The notes under the pieces were generated by a model, which saw only the letters and a list, made by a program, of their open reading frames with translations, was not told the DNA's origin and made no database searches. Made by a program: the position numbers and the translations under genes. From Herbaspirillum lusitanum P6-12 (GTDB lineage Bacteria; Pseudomonadota; Gammaproteobacteria; Burkholderiales; Burkholderiaceae_D): a DNA stretch of 33,678 nucleotides. Of the stretch, positions 18,774 to 27,237 are shown in pieces. The DNA is taken from NCBI RefSeq assembly GCF_000256565.1, contig NZ_AJHH01000547.1:1-33678 (forward strand), read 5' to 3'. The first letter of the stretch is position 1; every line of letters starts with the position of its first letter.

Positions 18774-20444
18774 TCAAGCGCGCAATAGTCTTCTGTGACT
18801 TGCTCCATTCTTCGGTGCAGACAATGCGGGCGAGGCTGGAGATGCTTTTGTCGCCATATGCGATGCCGCGACATTGCTGTCGGCAACCGGCGCTGATGAA
18901 TCTGTGATGAACACGCTAACCAGCTTGGCCAGATTGGCCGCTTGCTGTTGCATTGCGTCGGCAGCCGATGCAGCTTCCTCCACCAGCGCAGCATTTTGCT
19001 GCGTCACATGATCAAGCTGCGTGACGGTATCATTGACTTGTTCTATACCTTCGGCTTGCTCCTGGCTGGCCTCGCTGATTTCATGCACGATGGAGGTTAC
19101 GCGCTTGACGCTGGAGACAACATTGGCCATTGTGGCGCCGGCGCGTTCCACTTGCATGCTGCCGTTGCTTACCCGCTTGACCGAATCATCGATCAGCGCT
19201 TTGATTTCTTTGGCGGCGGCTGCCGAACGCTGTGCCAAGCTGCGCACTTCAGATGCAACTACAGCAAAACCTCTGCCCTGCTCACCTGCACGCGCGGCTT
19301 CCACGGCCGCGTTCAAGGCAAGGATATTGGTTTGGAAAGCGATACCGTCAATCACGCTGATGATATCAACGATCTTCTTCGAAGATGCATTGATTTCCCC
19401 CATGGTCTGCACCATGTTGTCGACGGCATTACCTCCTTCGATCGCGATGCTTGAAGCGGAACTGGCAAGCTCACTGGCTTCGCGAGCGTTATCCGCGTTG
19501 CTACGTACGGTCGAGATCAGTTCCTCCATCGCAGATGCTGTCTCCTCAAGTGCGCTGGCTTGCGATTCGGTGCGAGAGGACAAATCCATGTTTCCTGCTG
19601 CAATCTCGCGCGACGCTGTCGCGATGGTCACGGTGCCGGTACGCACGTTATTGACGATATTCCGAAGATTGGTATTCATGCCCTGCAATGACATCAGTAA
19701 TTGTCCGACCTCATCCGTCCTCTTGATCTGGATCTCCGTAGTCAAATCTCCATCAGCTACTTTTCTCGAGATTTCCACTGCCTGCCTGAGAGGCCAAACT
19801 ATGCTCCGTGTGAGCAGCCACGCACACGACACGCCAAAAAGCAGCGCAGCGACCTCTACAATCAGCAACAGAATACGGCTTTGGGCGGCGATGACATCAA
19901 TCTGCAGAGAAGTCTTGTCGATTTCGGCTTGCTCCCATTCGAGCAGCTTTTGCAATGTTGCCTGATAGCGCTTGGAAGCAGGTACGAATTCTTGCACCAG
20001 AATCTGATTTCCTTCCTCGGCGTCGCCATTGGATTTTAGCTCCATCAAATGGAAATTGATTTTGGCGTAGTTGACCTGCTGTTCCAGCACCTGCTTGTAG
20101 AGCTGTTTTTCTTCGTCGCTGACCAGCAAGGGTCCAATCTGCTTTTGCAAGGCGATGGCATCTTTTTTTGCGATCAAATCTTCATTAAGAAAAAACGCAT
20201 TGAGCATTTGGTCCGTGCTGCGCAAAATCGCGATCGTACGCAAAATCCCTCCGCGCAGATTCGTGTTGAGGGACGAGATCAATCGTTCCTTGCGTACCGA
20301 TTCGTCAACCATGGCGCGCGTGACCTTTGACACTACCTGCATACGCCAGATGCCGATGCCGGTACTGACGATGGATAACGCCAGAATGATGGCAAAGCCG
20401 ATGGCGAGACGATCTCCGATTTTCATGTTGCTCAAGCGTTTCAT
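18774..20444 (-). CDS. Methyl-accepting chemotaxis protein
   Basis: A 556-residue inner-membrane chemoreceptor of the Tar-like layout. A first membrane helix (about 12-33) is followed by a periplasmic four-helix-bundle sensor (about 34-190), a second helix ([21 protein letters not shown]), a HAMP domain and the long signalling coiled coil. The hairpin tip that binds CheA/CheW is intact ([20 protein letters not shown], then [20 protein letters not shown]). No NWETF-type pentapeptide is seen at the C-terminus, so it may depend on other receptors for adaptation. AAGGAGGA precedes the ATG at ideal spacing. It sits between the importer operon and its likely binding protein, on the opposite strand, which suggests that it senses the same class of amino acids. 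Confidence 0.95.
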   Translation of the reverse strand: MKRLSNMKIGDRLAIGFAIILALSIVSTGIGIWRMQVVSKVTRAMVDESVRKERLISSLNTNLRGGILRTIAILRSTDQMLNAFFLNEDLIAKKDAIALQKQIGPLLVSDEEKQLYKQVLEQQVNYAKINFHLMELKSNGDAEEGNQILVQEFVPASKRYQATLQKLLEWEQAEIDKTSLQIDVIAAQSRILLLIVEVAALLFGVSCAWLLTRSIVWPLRQAVEISRKVADGDLTTEIQIKRTDEVGQLLMSLQGMNTNLRNIVNNVRTGTVTIATASREIAAGNMDLSSRTESQASALEETASAMEELISTVRSNADNAREASELASSASSIAIEGGNAVDNMVQTMGEINASSKKIVDIISVIDGIAFQTNILALNAAVEAARAGEQGRGFAVVASEVRSLAQRSAAAAKEIKALIDDSVKRVSNGSMQVERAGATMANVVSSVKRVTSIVHEISEASQEQAEGIEQVNDTVTQLDHVTQQNAALVEEAASAADAMQQQAANLAKLVSVFITDSSAPVADSNVAASHMATKASPASPALSAPKNGASHRRLLRA

Positions 20445-20932
20445 TCTTCCTCCTTGATATTTGATGCAATTGCTGCGTTGAGTGACCTCCGGCTCAACGT
20501 TGCGTAGCGATCTGCATCACATTTCCCCCGATCTTTTTACGTATGTGAGAAAGATGGAAATGGTTTTCCCGATCATTTCAGCTGCATCAACTTGGCACAG
20601 ATTTGCCATCACCAATCACTAAAATGGAGCACTGACGATTTGAGCCGGTTCGTAATACTTATAAGGGTTTCAAGGAATTTTTGCTTATACTTTAAAAACA
20701 TGAAATCTATGCTTAAACGGTAGTTTACATGGCGCTATCGCACTCCTAGACTTGCCACCGCAATAACGAGAAATCGAATTTCAGGTGCTTATCATGTCGC
20801 CTGGTTGTTGCGGTTCTTTTTGATATCTTTGTGGTTGTTTTGCTTTGGCATTACTTTGTCTTTCTTGCTGTTACTAACCGTGCGCATCATTATTGGAAGT
20901 GCATTTACTGCATGATTAATTTGGGGGAAGAA
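20445..20932. other. Divergent intergenic region between chemoreceptor and binding-protein genes
   Basis: No gene supported. It contains the chemoreceptor leader with a perfect 7-bp hairpin (CGTTGAG/CTCAACG, 20476-20499) and, nearer the binding-protein gene, an A+T-rich stretch with TATACT at 20686-20691. A matching -35 was not found. An open frame extends upstream from the binding protein to 20831, but signal-peptide position and ribosome-binding site favour the later start. Confidence 0.4.
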
Positions 20933-21730
20933 ATGAAATTCGCAAAAATTTTAGTACTTTGTTCTACCATTTCACTAGCTTTGGCTGCTTTCGGTGTACG
21001 TGCCGATGCGCTATCCGACATCACGAAGTCCGGTACCATCCGCATCGCGGTTCCCCAAGATTTCCAACCATACGGCTCGGTCAATTCTGATTTGCAATTG
21101 CAAGGACTCGATATCGATGTTGCGCGACTCGTCGCTAAAGGTCTCGGCGTCAAGGTGGCCTTGGTTCCGGTTGCTAGCGCTAACCGTATTCCTTATCTGC
21201 AAACGCATAAGGTCGATTTAGTGATTTCGACACTCGGCCGCAACGCCGAACGTGACAAAGTGTTGGACTTTACCCAGCCATATGCACCATTTAACAATAG
21301 TCTGTTTGGCGCTCCGGAGATCAAGGTTAGCGGCCCTGCCGATATGGCTAACCAGACCGTAGGAGTGGCACGCGGTACTTTTGAAGATATTCAGTTGACC
21401 AAGACTGTTCCGTCGAGCACGGTGATCAAGCGCTACGAAGACAACAATACGTTAATCTCCGCCTATGTTTCTGGCCAGGTAAAGCTGATAGGCACCGGTG
21501 ACTTTGTGGCGATCACGCTCGGCGAAAAGGATCCTGACCACAAACCTGTCTTTAAATACACGATTCAGGAATCGCGTTGTGTGATCGGCCTCAACAAGGG
21601 CGAAGCGCTTCTGCAAGCCAAGGTCAATGAGATTCTGACAAAATCCAAGAAGTCAGGTGAACTTAGTGCTCTCGTCAAGAAGTGGTTGAATGCGCCGCTG
21701 CCGGAAAAGCTGGCAACGACCTATGAGTGA
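20933..21730 (+). CDS. Polar amino-acid ABC transporter periplasmic binding protein
   Basis: A 265-residue solute-binding protein family 3 member. The ATG at 20933 follows a GGGGGA ribosome-binding site and begins a clear signal peptide (MKFAKILVLCSTISLALAAF, cleavage probably after VRA near 24). The mature protein shows family landmarks: SGTIRIAVPQDFQPYG, LQGLDIDVARLVAKGLGVK, DLVISTLGRNAERDKVLDFT and VGVARGTFED. It probably delivers substrate to the importer encoded at 16588-18666, which lacks its own binding protein. Whether the ligand is glutamine, glutamate or another polar amino acid cannot be read directly. Confidence 0.92.
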   Translation: MKFAKILVLCSTISLALAAFGVRADALSDITKSGTIRIAVPQDFQPYGSVNSDLQLQGLDIDVARLVAKGLGVKVALVPVASANRIPYLQTHKVDLVISTLGRNAERDKVLDFTQPYAPFNNSLFGAPEIKVSGPADMANQTVGVARGTFEDIQLTKTVPSSTVIKRYEDNNTLISAYVSGQVKLIGTGDFVAITLGEKDPDHKPVFKYTIQESRCVIGLNKGEALLQAKVNEILTKSKKSGELSALVKKWLNAPLPEKLATTYE

Positions 21731-22110
21731 CGCCATGTAAGTGATGAGCACTCACGATATTTTTGGACCGAACAGCCACTCTTTGAGTGCAGTGCTCAAG
21801 TCTTCCCAAACCGGCCAAGTGCGGACTTTCATGTACGACCAACTTTATTTGTGGCGTCTGTCATTAGCCGGAGCTACGTAGACCATCCCGACCAACTTTG
21901 ACTAAAAGCACTATGCCCAGTAAATCGATCAGTTAGCCGCCATACTCCCGACCGACTTTATTCGCTGCAGTCAACCATGACCACGCTGCATGCCATCGCG
22001 CTAAGACGATCTTGATCGGGGAGATGTTGCCGTCGGTTTCTCCCGAAACACTCTCCAGGTCGACCTGTTTGCAATGACCATTCATCAGGAGTGCACGGCA
22101 TAGGGCCCGC
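21731..22110. other. Degenerate left flank of the heat-shock unit
   Basis: No intact gene. It holds a small hairpin (CACTC/GAGTG, 21777-21789), a distant inverted repeat GAGCACT/AGTGCTC (21746-21752, 21791-21797), and three imperfect copies of GACCAACTTTATT at 21837, 21890 and 21950, the last two each preceded by TTAGCCG. A 50-residue open frame on the minus strand (21933-22085) begins at an ATG that overlaps the hsp20 stop (TGATG). It has coding-like residues (ISPIKIVLARWHAAWSWL) but no recognised family. The stretch looks like decayed mobile or foreign DNA. Confidence 0.35.
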
Positions 22111-22510
22111 CTTTGAAACGCGCCTGGACCTTATCCGCTTGAACTGCAGAGGGCAGCCTGAGACGGCGCTCAAACTGTCCGGAAAAGAACTCGCTGAACA
22201 GCGCGTCTTGATGCTGGTTCCTTTTTTCGCCTTTTATTACCAAAACATCGTCATCTAGAAACGTTTCAACATCCTTCTGCTCGAGCCCTGCCAGTTCAAC
22301 GGAGATCTGGAATTCGTCTTCGTTTTCCTGTACTGCGATCGCAGGCCAGTTCAGTCCCCCTCTTCGACTTGGCAACCCGTCAAAGCCAGACCACAATTCA
22401 TCGAAGAGACGATTGATGTCCCGATGCAATAGCTGAAAAGGTTCCCGTTGTGCCGGACTCACAGCTACGTCGCGATTTTTACTCCAAGGGAGTAAATCAG
22501 TCACATTCAT
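22085..22510 (-). CDS. Small heat-shock protein Hsp20, C-terminally truncated (copy A)
   Basis: A 141-residue alpha-crystallin-type chaperone that would hold unfolding proteins in the cytoplasm. The start at 22510 follows GGAGGT at ideal spacing (MNVTDLLPWSKNRDV). The alpha-crystallin domain runs from about residue 60 (NWPAIAVQENEDEFQISVEL, then AGLEQKDVETFLDDDVLVIKGEKR) to RRLRLPSAVQADKVQARFK. There the family sequence stops at the edge of the repeat unit, replaced by GGPYAVHS. The last beta strands (usually an FKDGVLTLTLPK-like segment) and the C-terminal I-x-I motif needed for oligomer assembly are missing. It may still fold poorly or be a relic. A sigma32-like promoter and a structured leader lie upstream. 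Confidence 0.85.
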   Translation of the reverse strand: MNVTDLLPWSKNRDVAVSPAQREPFQLLHRDINRLFDELWSGFDGLPSRRGGLNWPAIAVQENEDEFQISVELAGLEQKDVETFLDDDVLVIKGEKRNQHQDALFSEFFSGQFERRLRLPSAVQADKVQARFKGGPYAVHS

Positions 22511-22615
22511 GAGATACCTCCATAAAGGAATAAGAACGCCGTAAGCGGTCGTATTACGGCCAAAAAGTCCCGCTTGGGCGCCGACCCTGCGCCCCGCATC
22601 ACTTTCTTGTGATGC
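22511..22615 (-). promoter_or_regulatory. Candidate ROSE-like RNA thermometer in the hsp20 leader (copy A)
   Basis: The leader can form four hairpins in order: GCATCAC/GTGATGC (22596-22615, 6-nt loop), GGGCGC/GCGCCC (22576-22594, 7-nt loop), GCCGTAA/TTACGGC (22538-22560, 9-nt loop), and ATTCCT/AGGTAT (22514-22531) with a U-U mismatch. The last covers part of the GGAGGT Shine-Dalgarno sequence just before the ATG. Several hairpins ending in an imperfect one over the ribosome-binding site is the ROSE layout. The sequence of the last hairpin is not the classical ROSE motif. Confidence 0.6.
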
Positions 22616-22619
22616 TATT

Positions 22620-22648
22620 AAAATAGTTCGTGCTCTCAAATTTTCAAG
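22620..22648 (-). promoter_or_regulatory. Sigma32-like promoter of hsp20 (copy A)
   Basis: On the minus strand CTTGAA (22648-22643) is followed after 16 bp by CTATTTT (22626-22620). This fits the heat-shock sigma factor -35 (CTTGAA) well and the -10 (CCCCATNT) loosely. It would start the transcript at the first leader hairpin. The groES promoter has a very similar CTTGAA...CTATTTT arrangement. Confidence 0.55.
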
Positions 22649-22719
22649 ACCTCTGTACCGCCCTCGCGGTTGCTGATACGAAGAATTGGAATTCATTTTT
22701 TTTCTTGGAGATGCCACCG

Positions 22720-23457
22720 ATGAAAACTTTCAATGCAGTTTCTGCACAGATAAAATTAATCAATCTTCCTTTATATGCCGTCAGTGCCACGGCAGTAAAT
22801 ATCTCTGATAGCCCCCTCTTGGTTTTCCTTCATTGGCACGGCTTTCGTCGTAGCACGCCACTCAACATTGAGGGCGTAAAAATTCCTTCCCGGGCGGTTC
22901 CCAGCTCGGCGCTGCAGTTCAGGGGGCCTTGGTTGAACCGAACTTCGCAAGAAGAAGAGTTGCTTGATCTTGCCTGGCGATTAGGGGCTTGGAGCGTGGA
23001 GCGCTTGCAACTTCGACCTTGCAACGAACCAGGTGCTCCGACGAGCGAAGCCTACGCATGCCGTATCGCCTTTGGTGAAAATCCTGCGGACTATCCATCT
23101 GAAGTTACGCTTGCCGACGAGGTACCGGAGCGCCGTGAGCTGATGGAATTGGCGGCCAGGAAAGGCTATGTCCGATGGCTGTTTCATCCGGTCAAAGGAG
23201 GTCTCTGGAAGGGCGTCGGATATACCGATGATTCGCTGGATATGGACGGTGGCCGGGGGACGGATTGCCCTGTCAGCCCTTTAGCCACGCGAAATAAGCG
23301 TCGCTTTCTCTTTGAAACGCGCCTGGACCTTATCCGCTTGAACTGCAGAGGGCAGCCTGAGACGGCGCTCAAACTGTCCGGAAAAGAACTCGCTGAACAG
23401 CGCGTCTTGATGCTGGTTCCTTTTTTCGCCTTTTATTACCAAAACATCGTCATCTAG
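22720..23457 (+). CDS. Unknown protein, copy A, with C-terminus read into antisense hsp20
   Basis: A 245-residue frame from the ATG at 22720 (GGAG nine bases upstream). Residues 1 to about 195 are identical to copy B; the last 50 come from reading the reverse strand of hsp20 copy B after the repeat junction (LFETRLDLIRLNCRGQPETA onward), so this end is an artefact of the duplication. No family was recognised. The shared part starts MKTFNAVSAQIKLINLPLYA, has SPLLVFLHWHGFRRSTPLNI and a Trp/Arg/Glu-rich middle (LAWRLGAWSVERLQLRPCNE). No signal peptide or clear membrane helix. It overlaps hsp20 copy B by 177 bp tail to tail, which could cause antisense interference. Confidence 0.55.
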   Translation: MKTFNAVSAQIKLINLPLYAVSATAVNISDSPLLVFLHWHGFRRSTPLNIEGVKIPSRAVPSSALQFRGPWLNRTSQEEELLDLAWRLGAWSVERLQLRPCNEPGAPTSEAYACRIAFGENPADYPSEVTLADEVPERRELMELAARKGYVRWLFHPVKGGLWKGVGYTDDSLDMDGGRGTDCPVSPLATRNKRRFLFETRLDLIRLNCRGQPETALKLSGKELAEQRVLMLVPFFAFYYQNIVI

Positions 23458-23709
23458 AAACGTTTCAACATCCTTCTGCTCGAGCCCTGCCAGTTCAACG
23501 GAGATCTGGAATTCGTCTTCGTTTTCCTGTACTGCGATCGCAGGCCAGTTCAGTCCCCCTCTTCGACTTGGCAACCCGTCAAAGCCAGACCACAATTCAT
23601 CGAAGAGACGATTGATGTCCCGATGCAATAGCTGAAAAGGTTCCCGTTGTGCCGGACTCACAGCTACGTCGCGATTTTTACTCCAAGGGAGTAAATCAGT
23701 CACATTCAT
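23281..23709 (-). CDS. Small heat-shock protein Hsp20, C-terminally truncated (copy B)
   Basis: Identical to copy A from the start at 23709 to QARFK, then EKATLISRG and stop, read from the end of copy A of the unit. At 142 residues it lacks the same C-terminal strands and I-x-I motif as copy A. That both copies break at the same base is unexpected for a simple tandem duplication, where the outer copy should remain whole. It has the same GGAGGT ribosome-binding site, thermometer-like leader and sigma32-like promoter, so both are probably transcribed on heat shock, away from groES. Confidence 0.85.
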   Translation of the reverse strand: MNVTDLLPWSKNRDVAVSPAQREPFQLLHRDINRLFDELWSGFDGLPSRRGGLNWPAIAVQENEDEFQISVELAGLEQKDVETFLDDDVLVIKGEKRNQHQDALFSEFFSGQFERRLRLPSAVQADKVQARFKEKATLISRG

Positions 23710-23814
23710 GAGATACCTCCATAAAGGAATAAGAACGCCGTAAGCGGTCGTATTACGGCCAAAAAGTCCCGCTTGGGCGCCGACCCTGCGCCCCGCATCA
23801 CTTTCTTGTGATGC
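23710..23814 (-). promoter_or_regulatory. Candidate ROSE-like RNA thermometer in the hsp20 leader (copy B)
   Basis: Same four hairpins as copy A, shifted by 1,199 bp: 23795-23814, 23775-23793, 23737-23759 and the Shine-Dalgarno hairpin 23713-23730. Confidence 0.6.
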
Positions 23815-23818
23815 TATT

Positions 23819-23847
23819 AAAATAGTTCGTGCTCTCAAATTTTCAAG
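23819..23847 (-). promoter_or_regulatory. Sigma32-like promoter of hsp20 (copy B)
   Basis: Same CTTGAA (23847-23842) and CTATTTT (23825-23819) pair as in copy A. Confidence 0.55.
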
Positions 23848-23918
23848 ACCTCTGTACCGCCCTCGCGGTTGCTGATACGAAGAATTGGAATTCATTTTTT
23901 TTCTTGGAGATGCCACCG

Positions 23919-24548
23919 ATGAAAACTTTCAATGCAGTTTCTGCACAGATAAAATTAATCAATCTTCCTTTATATGCCGTCAGTGCCACGGCAGTAAATA
24001 TCTCTGATAGCCCCCTCTTGGTTTTCCTTCATTGGCACGGCTTTCGTCGTAGCACGCCACTCAACATTGAGGGCGTAAAAATTCCTTCCCGGGCGGTTCC
24101 CAGCTCGGCGCTGCAGTTCAGGGGGCCTTGGTTGAACCGAACTTCGCAAGAAGAAGAGTTGCTTGATCTTGCCTGGCGATTAGGGGCTTGGAGCGTGGAG
24201 CGCTTGCAACTTCGACCTTGCAACGAACCAGGTGCTCCGACGAGCGAAGCCTACGCATGCCGTATCGCCTTTGGTGAAAATCCTGCGGACTATCCATCTG
24301 AAGTTACGCTTGCCGACGAGGTACCGGAGCGCCGTGAGCTGATGGAATTGGCGGCCAGGAAAGGCTATGTCCGATGGCTGTTTCATCCGGTCAAAGGAGG
24401 TCTCTGGAAGGGCGTCGGATATACCGATGATTCGCTGGATATGGACGGTGGCCGGGGGACGGATTGCCCTGTCAGCCCTTTAGCCACGCGAAATAAGCGT
24501 CGCTTTAAGTATCAGTTGGGCCGGACTGATCGCATCATTATTTCTTGA
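23919..24548 (+). CDS. Unknown protein divergent from hsp20 (copy B)
   Basis: A 209-residue protein with no family that I recognise; start at the ATG 23919 with GGAG nine bases upstream. The first 195 residues match copy A, and the last residues (KYQLGRTDRIIIS) come from the unique right flank, so this copy may have the original C-terminus. Residues are mixed, with Trp/Arg-rich segments (HWHGFRRS, LAWRLGAWSVERLQLRP, GYVRWLFHPVKGGLWKG) and no signal peptide. It is divergent from hsp20 and co-directional with groES, 144 bp upstream of it. Position suggests a role in protein quality control or stress, but nothing in the sequence names one. Confidence 0.6.
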   Translation: MKTFNAVSAQIKLINLPLYAVSATAVNISDSPLLVFLHWHGFRRSTPLNIEGVKIPSRAVPSSALQFRGPWLNRTSQEEELLDLAWRLGAWSVERLQLRPCNEPGAPTSEAYACRIAFGENPADYPSEVTLADEVPERRELMELAARKGYVRWLFHPVKGGLWKGVGYTDDSLDMDGGRGTDCPVSPLATRNKRRFKYQLGRTDRIIIS

Positions 24549-24581
24549 TACATTTTGTTACAAAACGAGCGTTAAGGGACT

Positions 24582-24609
24582 CTTGAAAAAATTTTAGGGG
24601 AAACCTATT
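24582..24609 (+). promoter_or_regulatory. Sigma32-like promoter of groES-groEL
   Basis: CTTGAA (24582-24587) and CCTATT (24604-24609) are separated by 16 bp, close to the heat-shock sigma factor consensus. No CIRCE element (TTAGCACTC-N9-GAGTGCTAA) was found in the leader, so HrcA control is not indicated. Confidence 0.6.
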
Positions 24610-24692
24610 TTTCAATTCGCCGAAATCCCGGCTAGGACATCAAGCGTCCTATTCACTTTCAAATGATCTGTAACCACTTTGGAGATTGAAAA

Positions 24693-25010
24693 ATGAAAAT
24701 TCGTCCCCTCTATGACCGGGTTATTGTTAAGCGAATTGAACAGCAGCGCCAGACAGCCTCAGGAATTGTTATTCCGGATGCGGCCTCCGAAAAGCCGGAG
24801 CAAGGCGAGGTACTTGCCGTCGGTAACGGACGGGCTCTGCAAGATGGCACTATTCGTCCTCTTCAAGTCAAGGTCGGAGATAGCGTCTTGTTCGGAAAAT
24901 ACGCCGGTCAAACTGTGAAAGTTGACGGTGAGGAGCTTCTGGTCATGCGCGAGGAAGACATTTTTGGCGTCCTGAAGCAGGATAAAGAAGCATTGAAGAA
25001 AGCTGCTTAA
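24693..25010 (+). CDS. groES: Co-chaperonin GroES
   Basis: GroES caps the GroEL ring in the cytoplasm. At 105 residues it is slightly longer than usual (about 97), the extra being a C-terminal [11 protein letters not shown] extension. The N-terminus [18 protein letters not shown], the mobile loop ([20 protein letters not shown]) and [20 protein letters not shown] are typical. GGAG precedes the ATG. groEL follows 30 bp after the stop, in one operon under the sigma32-like promoter. Confidence 0.97.
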   Translation: MKIRPLYDRVIVKRIEQQRQTASGIVIPDAASEKPEQGEVLAVGNGRALQDGTIRPLQVKVGDSVLFGKYAGQTVKVDGEELLVMREEDIFGVLKQDKEALKKAA

Positions 25011-26660
<1,650 letters not shown>

Positions 26661-26695
26661 ATCAGCTCAAGGCACAAGCCCAAGGCGGCTTTGCT

Positions 26696-26727
26696 CCGGC
26701 GTCCGGGATTCCCGGACGCCGGTTTCT
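26696..26727 (+). terminator. Hairpin terminator after groEL
   Basis: A perfect 12-bp stem CCGGCGTCCGGG/CCCGGACGCCGG with loop ATT, followed by TTTCT. The T-run is short, but the stem is very strong. Confidence 0.7.
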
Positions 26728-26789
26728 GAGCGATACGTTGATGACGTGATTAACCCGTTCCGCCGTCGGGTTCATAAGTTCAGGAGAAC

Positions 26790-27083
26790 ATGATGAACAT
26801 GGATTTTTCTGAGAAATTTGAAGAAATTTATGCATGCATCTCGCATATTCGTGCATTGGCGCCTGCTACTCAACTAAGGCGCAGCATCATCATGGCAGCG
26901 ACACAAATTGCCAAAGCGATCGACAAGGATTTTCCGATAAACGAAGGCGACGAATTTGACCTGGGAAATACGGGGAACGCAAAATTCGCAGACTGGGCAG
27001 AGCAAAAAATAAAGTGGCTCTCGGCAGAACTGGAGAGTAAACATCGCGCGGACAGCCCGACATCCCGAAAGGCAGTCCTTTAG
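26790..27083 (+). CDS. Small hypothetical protein
   Basis: A 97-residue protein from an ATG preceded by AGGAG. No family recognised. The N-terminal half appears helical (FSEKFEEIYACISHIRALAP, then QLRRSIIMAATQIAKAID) and the rest is charged. No signal peptide. It lies behind the groEL terminator with its own ribosome-binding site. Confidence 0.55.
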   Translation: MMNMDFSEKFEEIYACISHIRALAPATQLRRSIIMAATQIAKAIDKDFPINEGDEFDLGNTGNAKFADWAEQKIKWLSAELESKHRADSPTSRKAVL

Positions 27084-27191
27084 CGATGGGGCCACATTTT
27101 GTACATCCTTGACGGGCATTTCCCGGCGAGATGTACGATTACTGGTCCATCGACGGCGGCCTCCCCGATAAGATTTTCGTAGAGTACTTAT

Positions 27192-27208
27192 CGCCGGCAA
27201 AACCGGCG
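27192..27208. other. Inverted repeat between convergent genes
   Basis: CGCCGG/CCGGCG with loop CAAAA lies between the small hypothetical gene and the convergent LysR gene. It may help end transcription, though it has no T-run on either side. Confidence 0.3.
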
Positions 27209-27237
27209 CACGTCCGGCGTGGTGTCTGGCATAACGC

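Larger units (their letters stand above)
22111..23307. repeat. Heat-shock unit copy A (1,197-bp direct repeat)
   Basis: Starts CTTTGAAACGCGCC and ends GCGTCGCTTT. It is repeated at 23310-24506 with an offset of 1,199 bp, and no base difference was found on reading both copies. It carries the 3'-truncated hsp20, its leader and promoter, and the divergent unknown gene. A 2-bp CT separates it from copy B. Confidence 0.95.
23310..24506. repeat. Heat-shock unit copy B (1,197-bp direct repeat)
   Basis: Second head-to-tail copy of 22111-23307, with the same two end points. Left of it is CT and the end of copy A; right of it the sequence (AAGTATCAGTTGGG) leads into the groES leader. The right end carries a perfect 11-bp palindrome AAGCGTCGCTT. 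No transposase gene and no convincing terminal inverted repeats were found. Confidence 0.95.

Noticed and set aside
19021-19965. 314-residue open frame antisense to the chemoreceptor
   Set aside because: Ser/Thr/Ala-rich mirror of the repetitive signalling coiled coil; not a gene.
21746-21797. GAGCACT/AGTGCTC inverted repeat as a CIRCE element
   Set aside because: Arms are 38 bp apart rather than 9 bp and do not match TTAGCACTC; it is also far from groES.
21837-21962. Short repeats as a CRISPR array
   Set aside because: Only three degenerate copies with unequal spacing (53 and 60 bp) and no cas genes.
22111-24506. Twin unit as a pair of insertion sequences
   Set aside because: No transposase, no convincing terminal inverted repeats and no target-site duplication at the outer ends.
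26874-27200. Minus-strand 108-residue frame over the small gene after groEL
   Set aside because: Opposed by a plus-strand frame with an AGGAG site; Cys/Arg-rich residues look non-coding.
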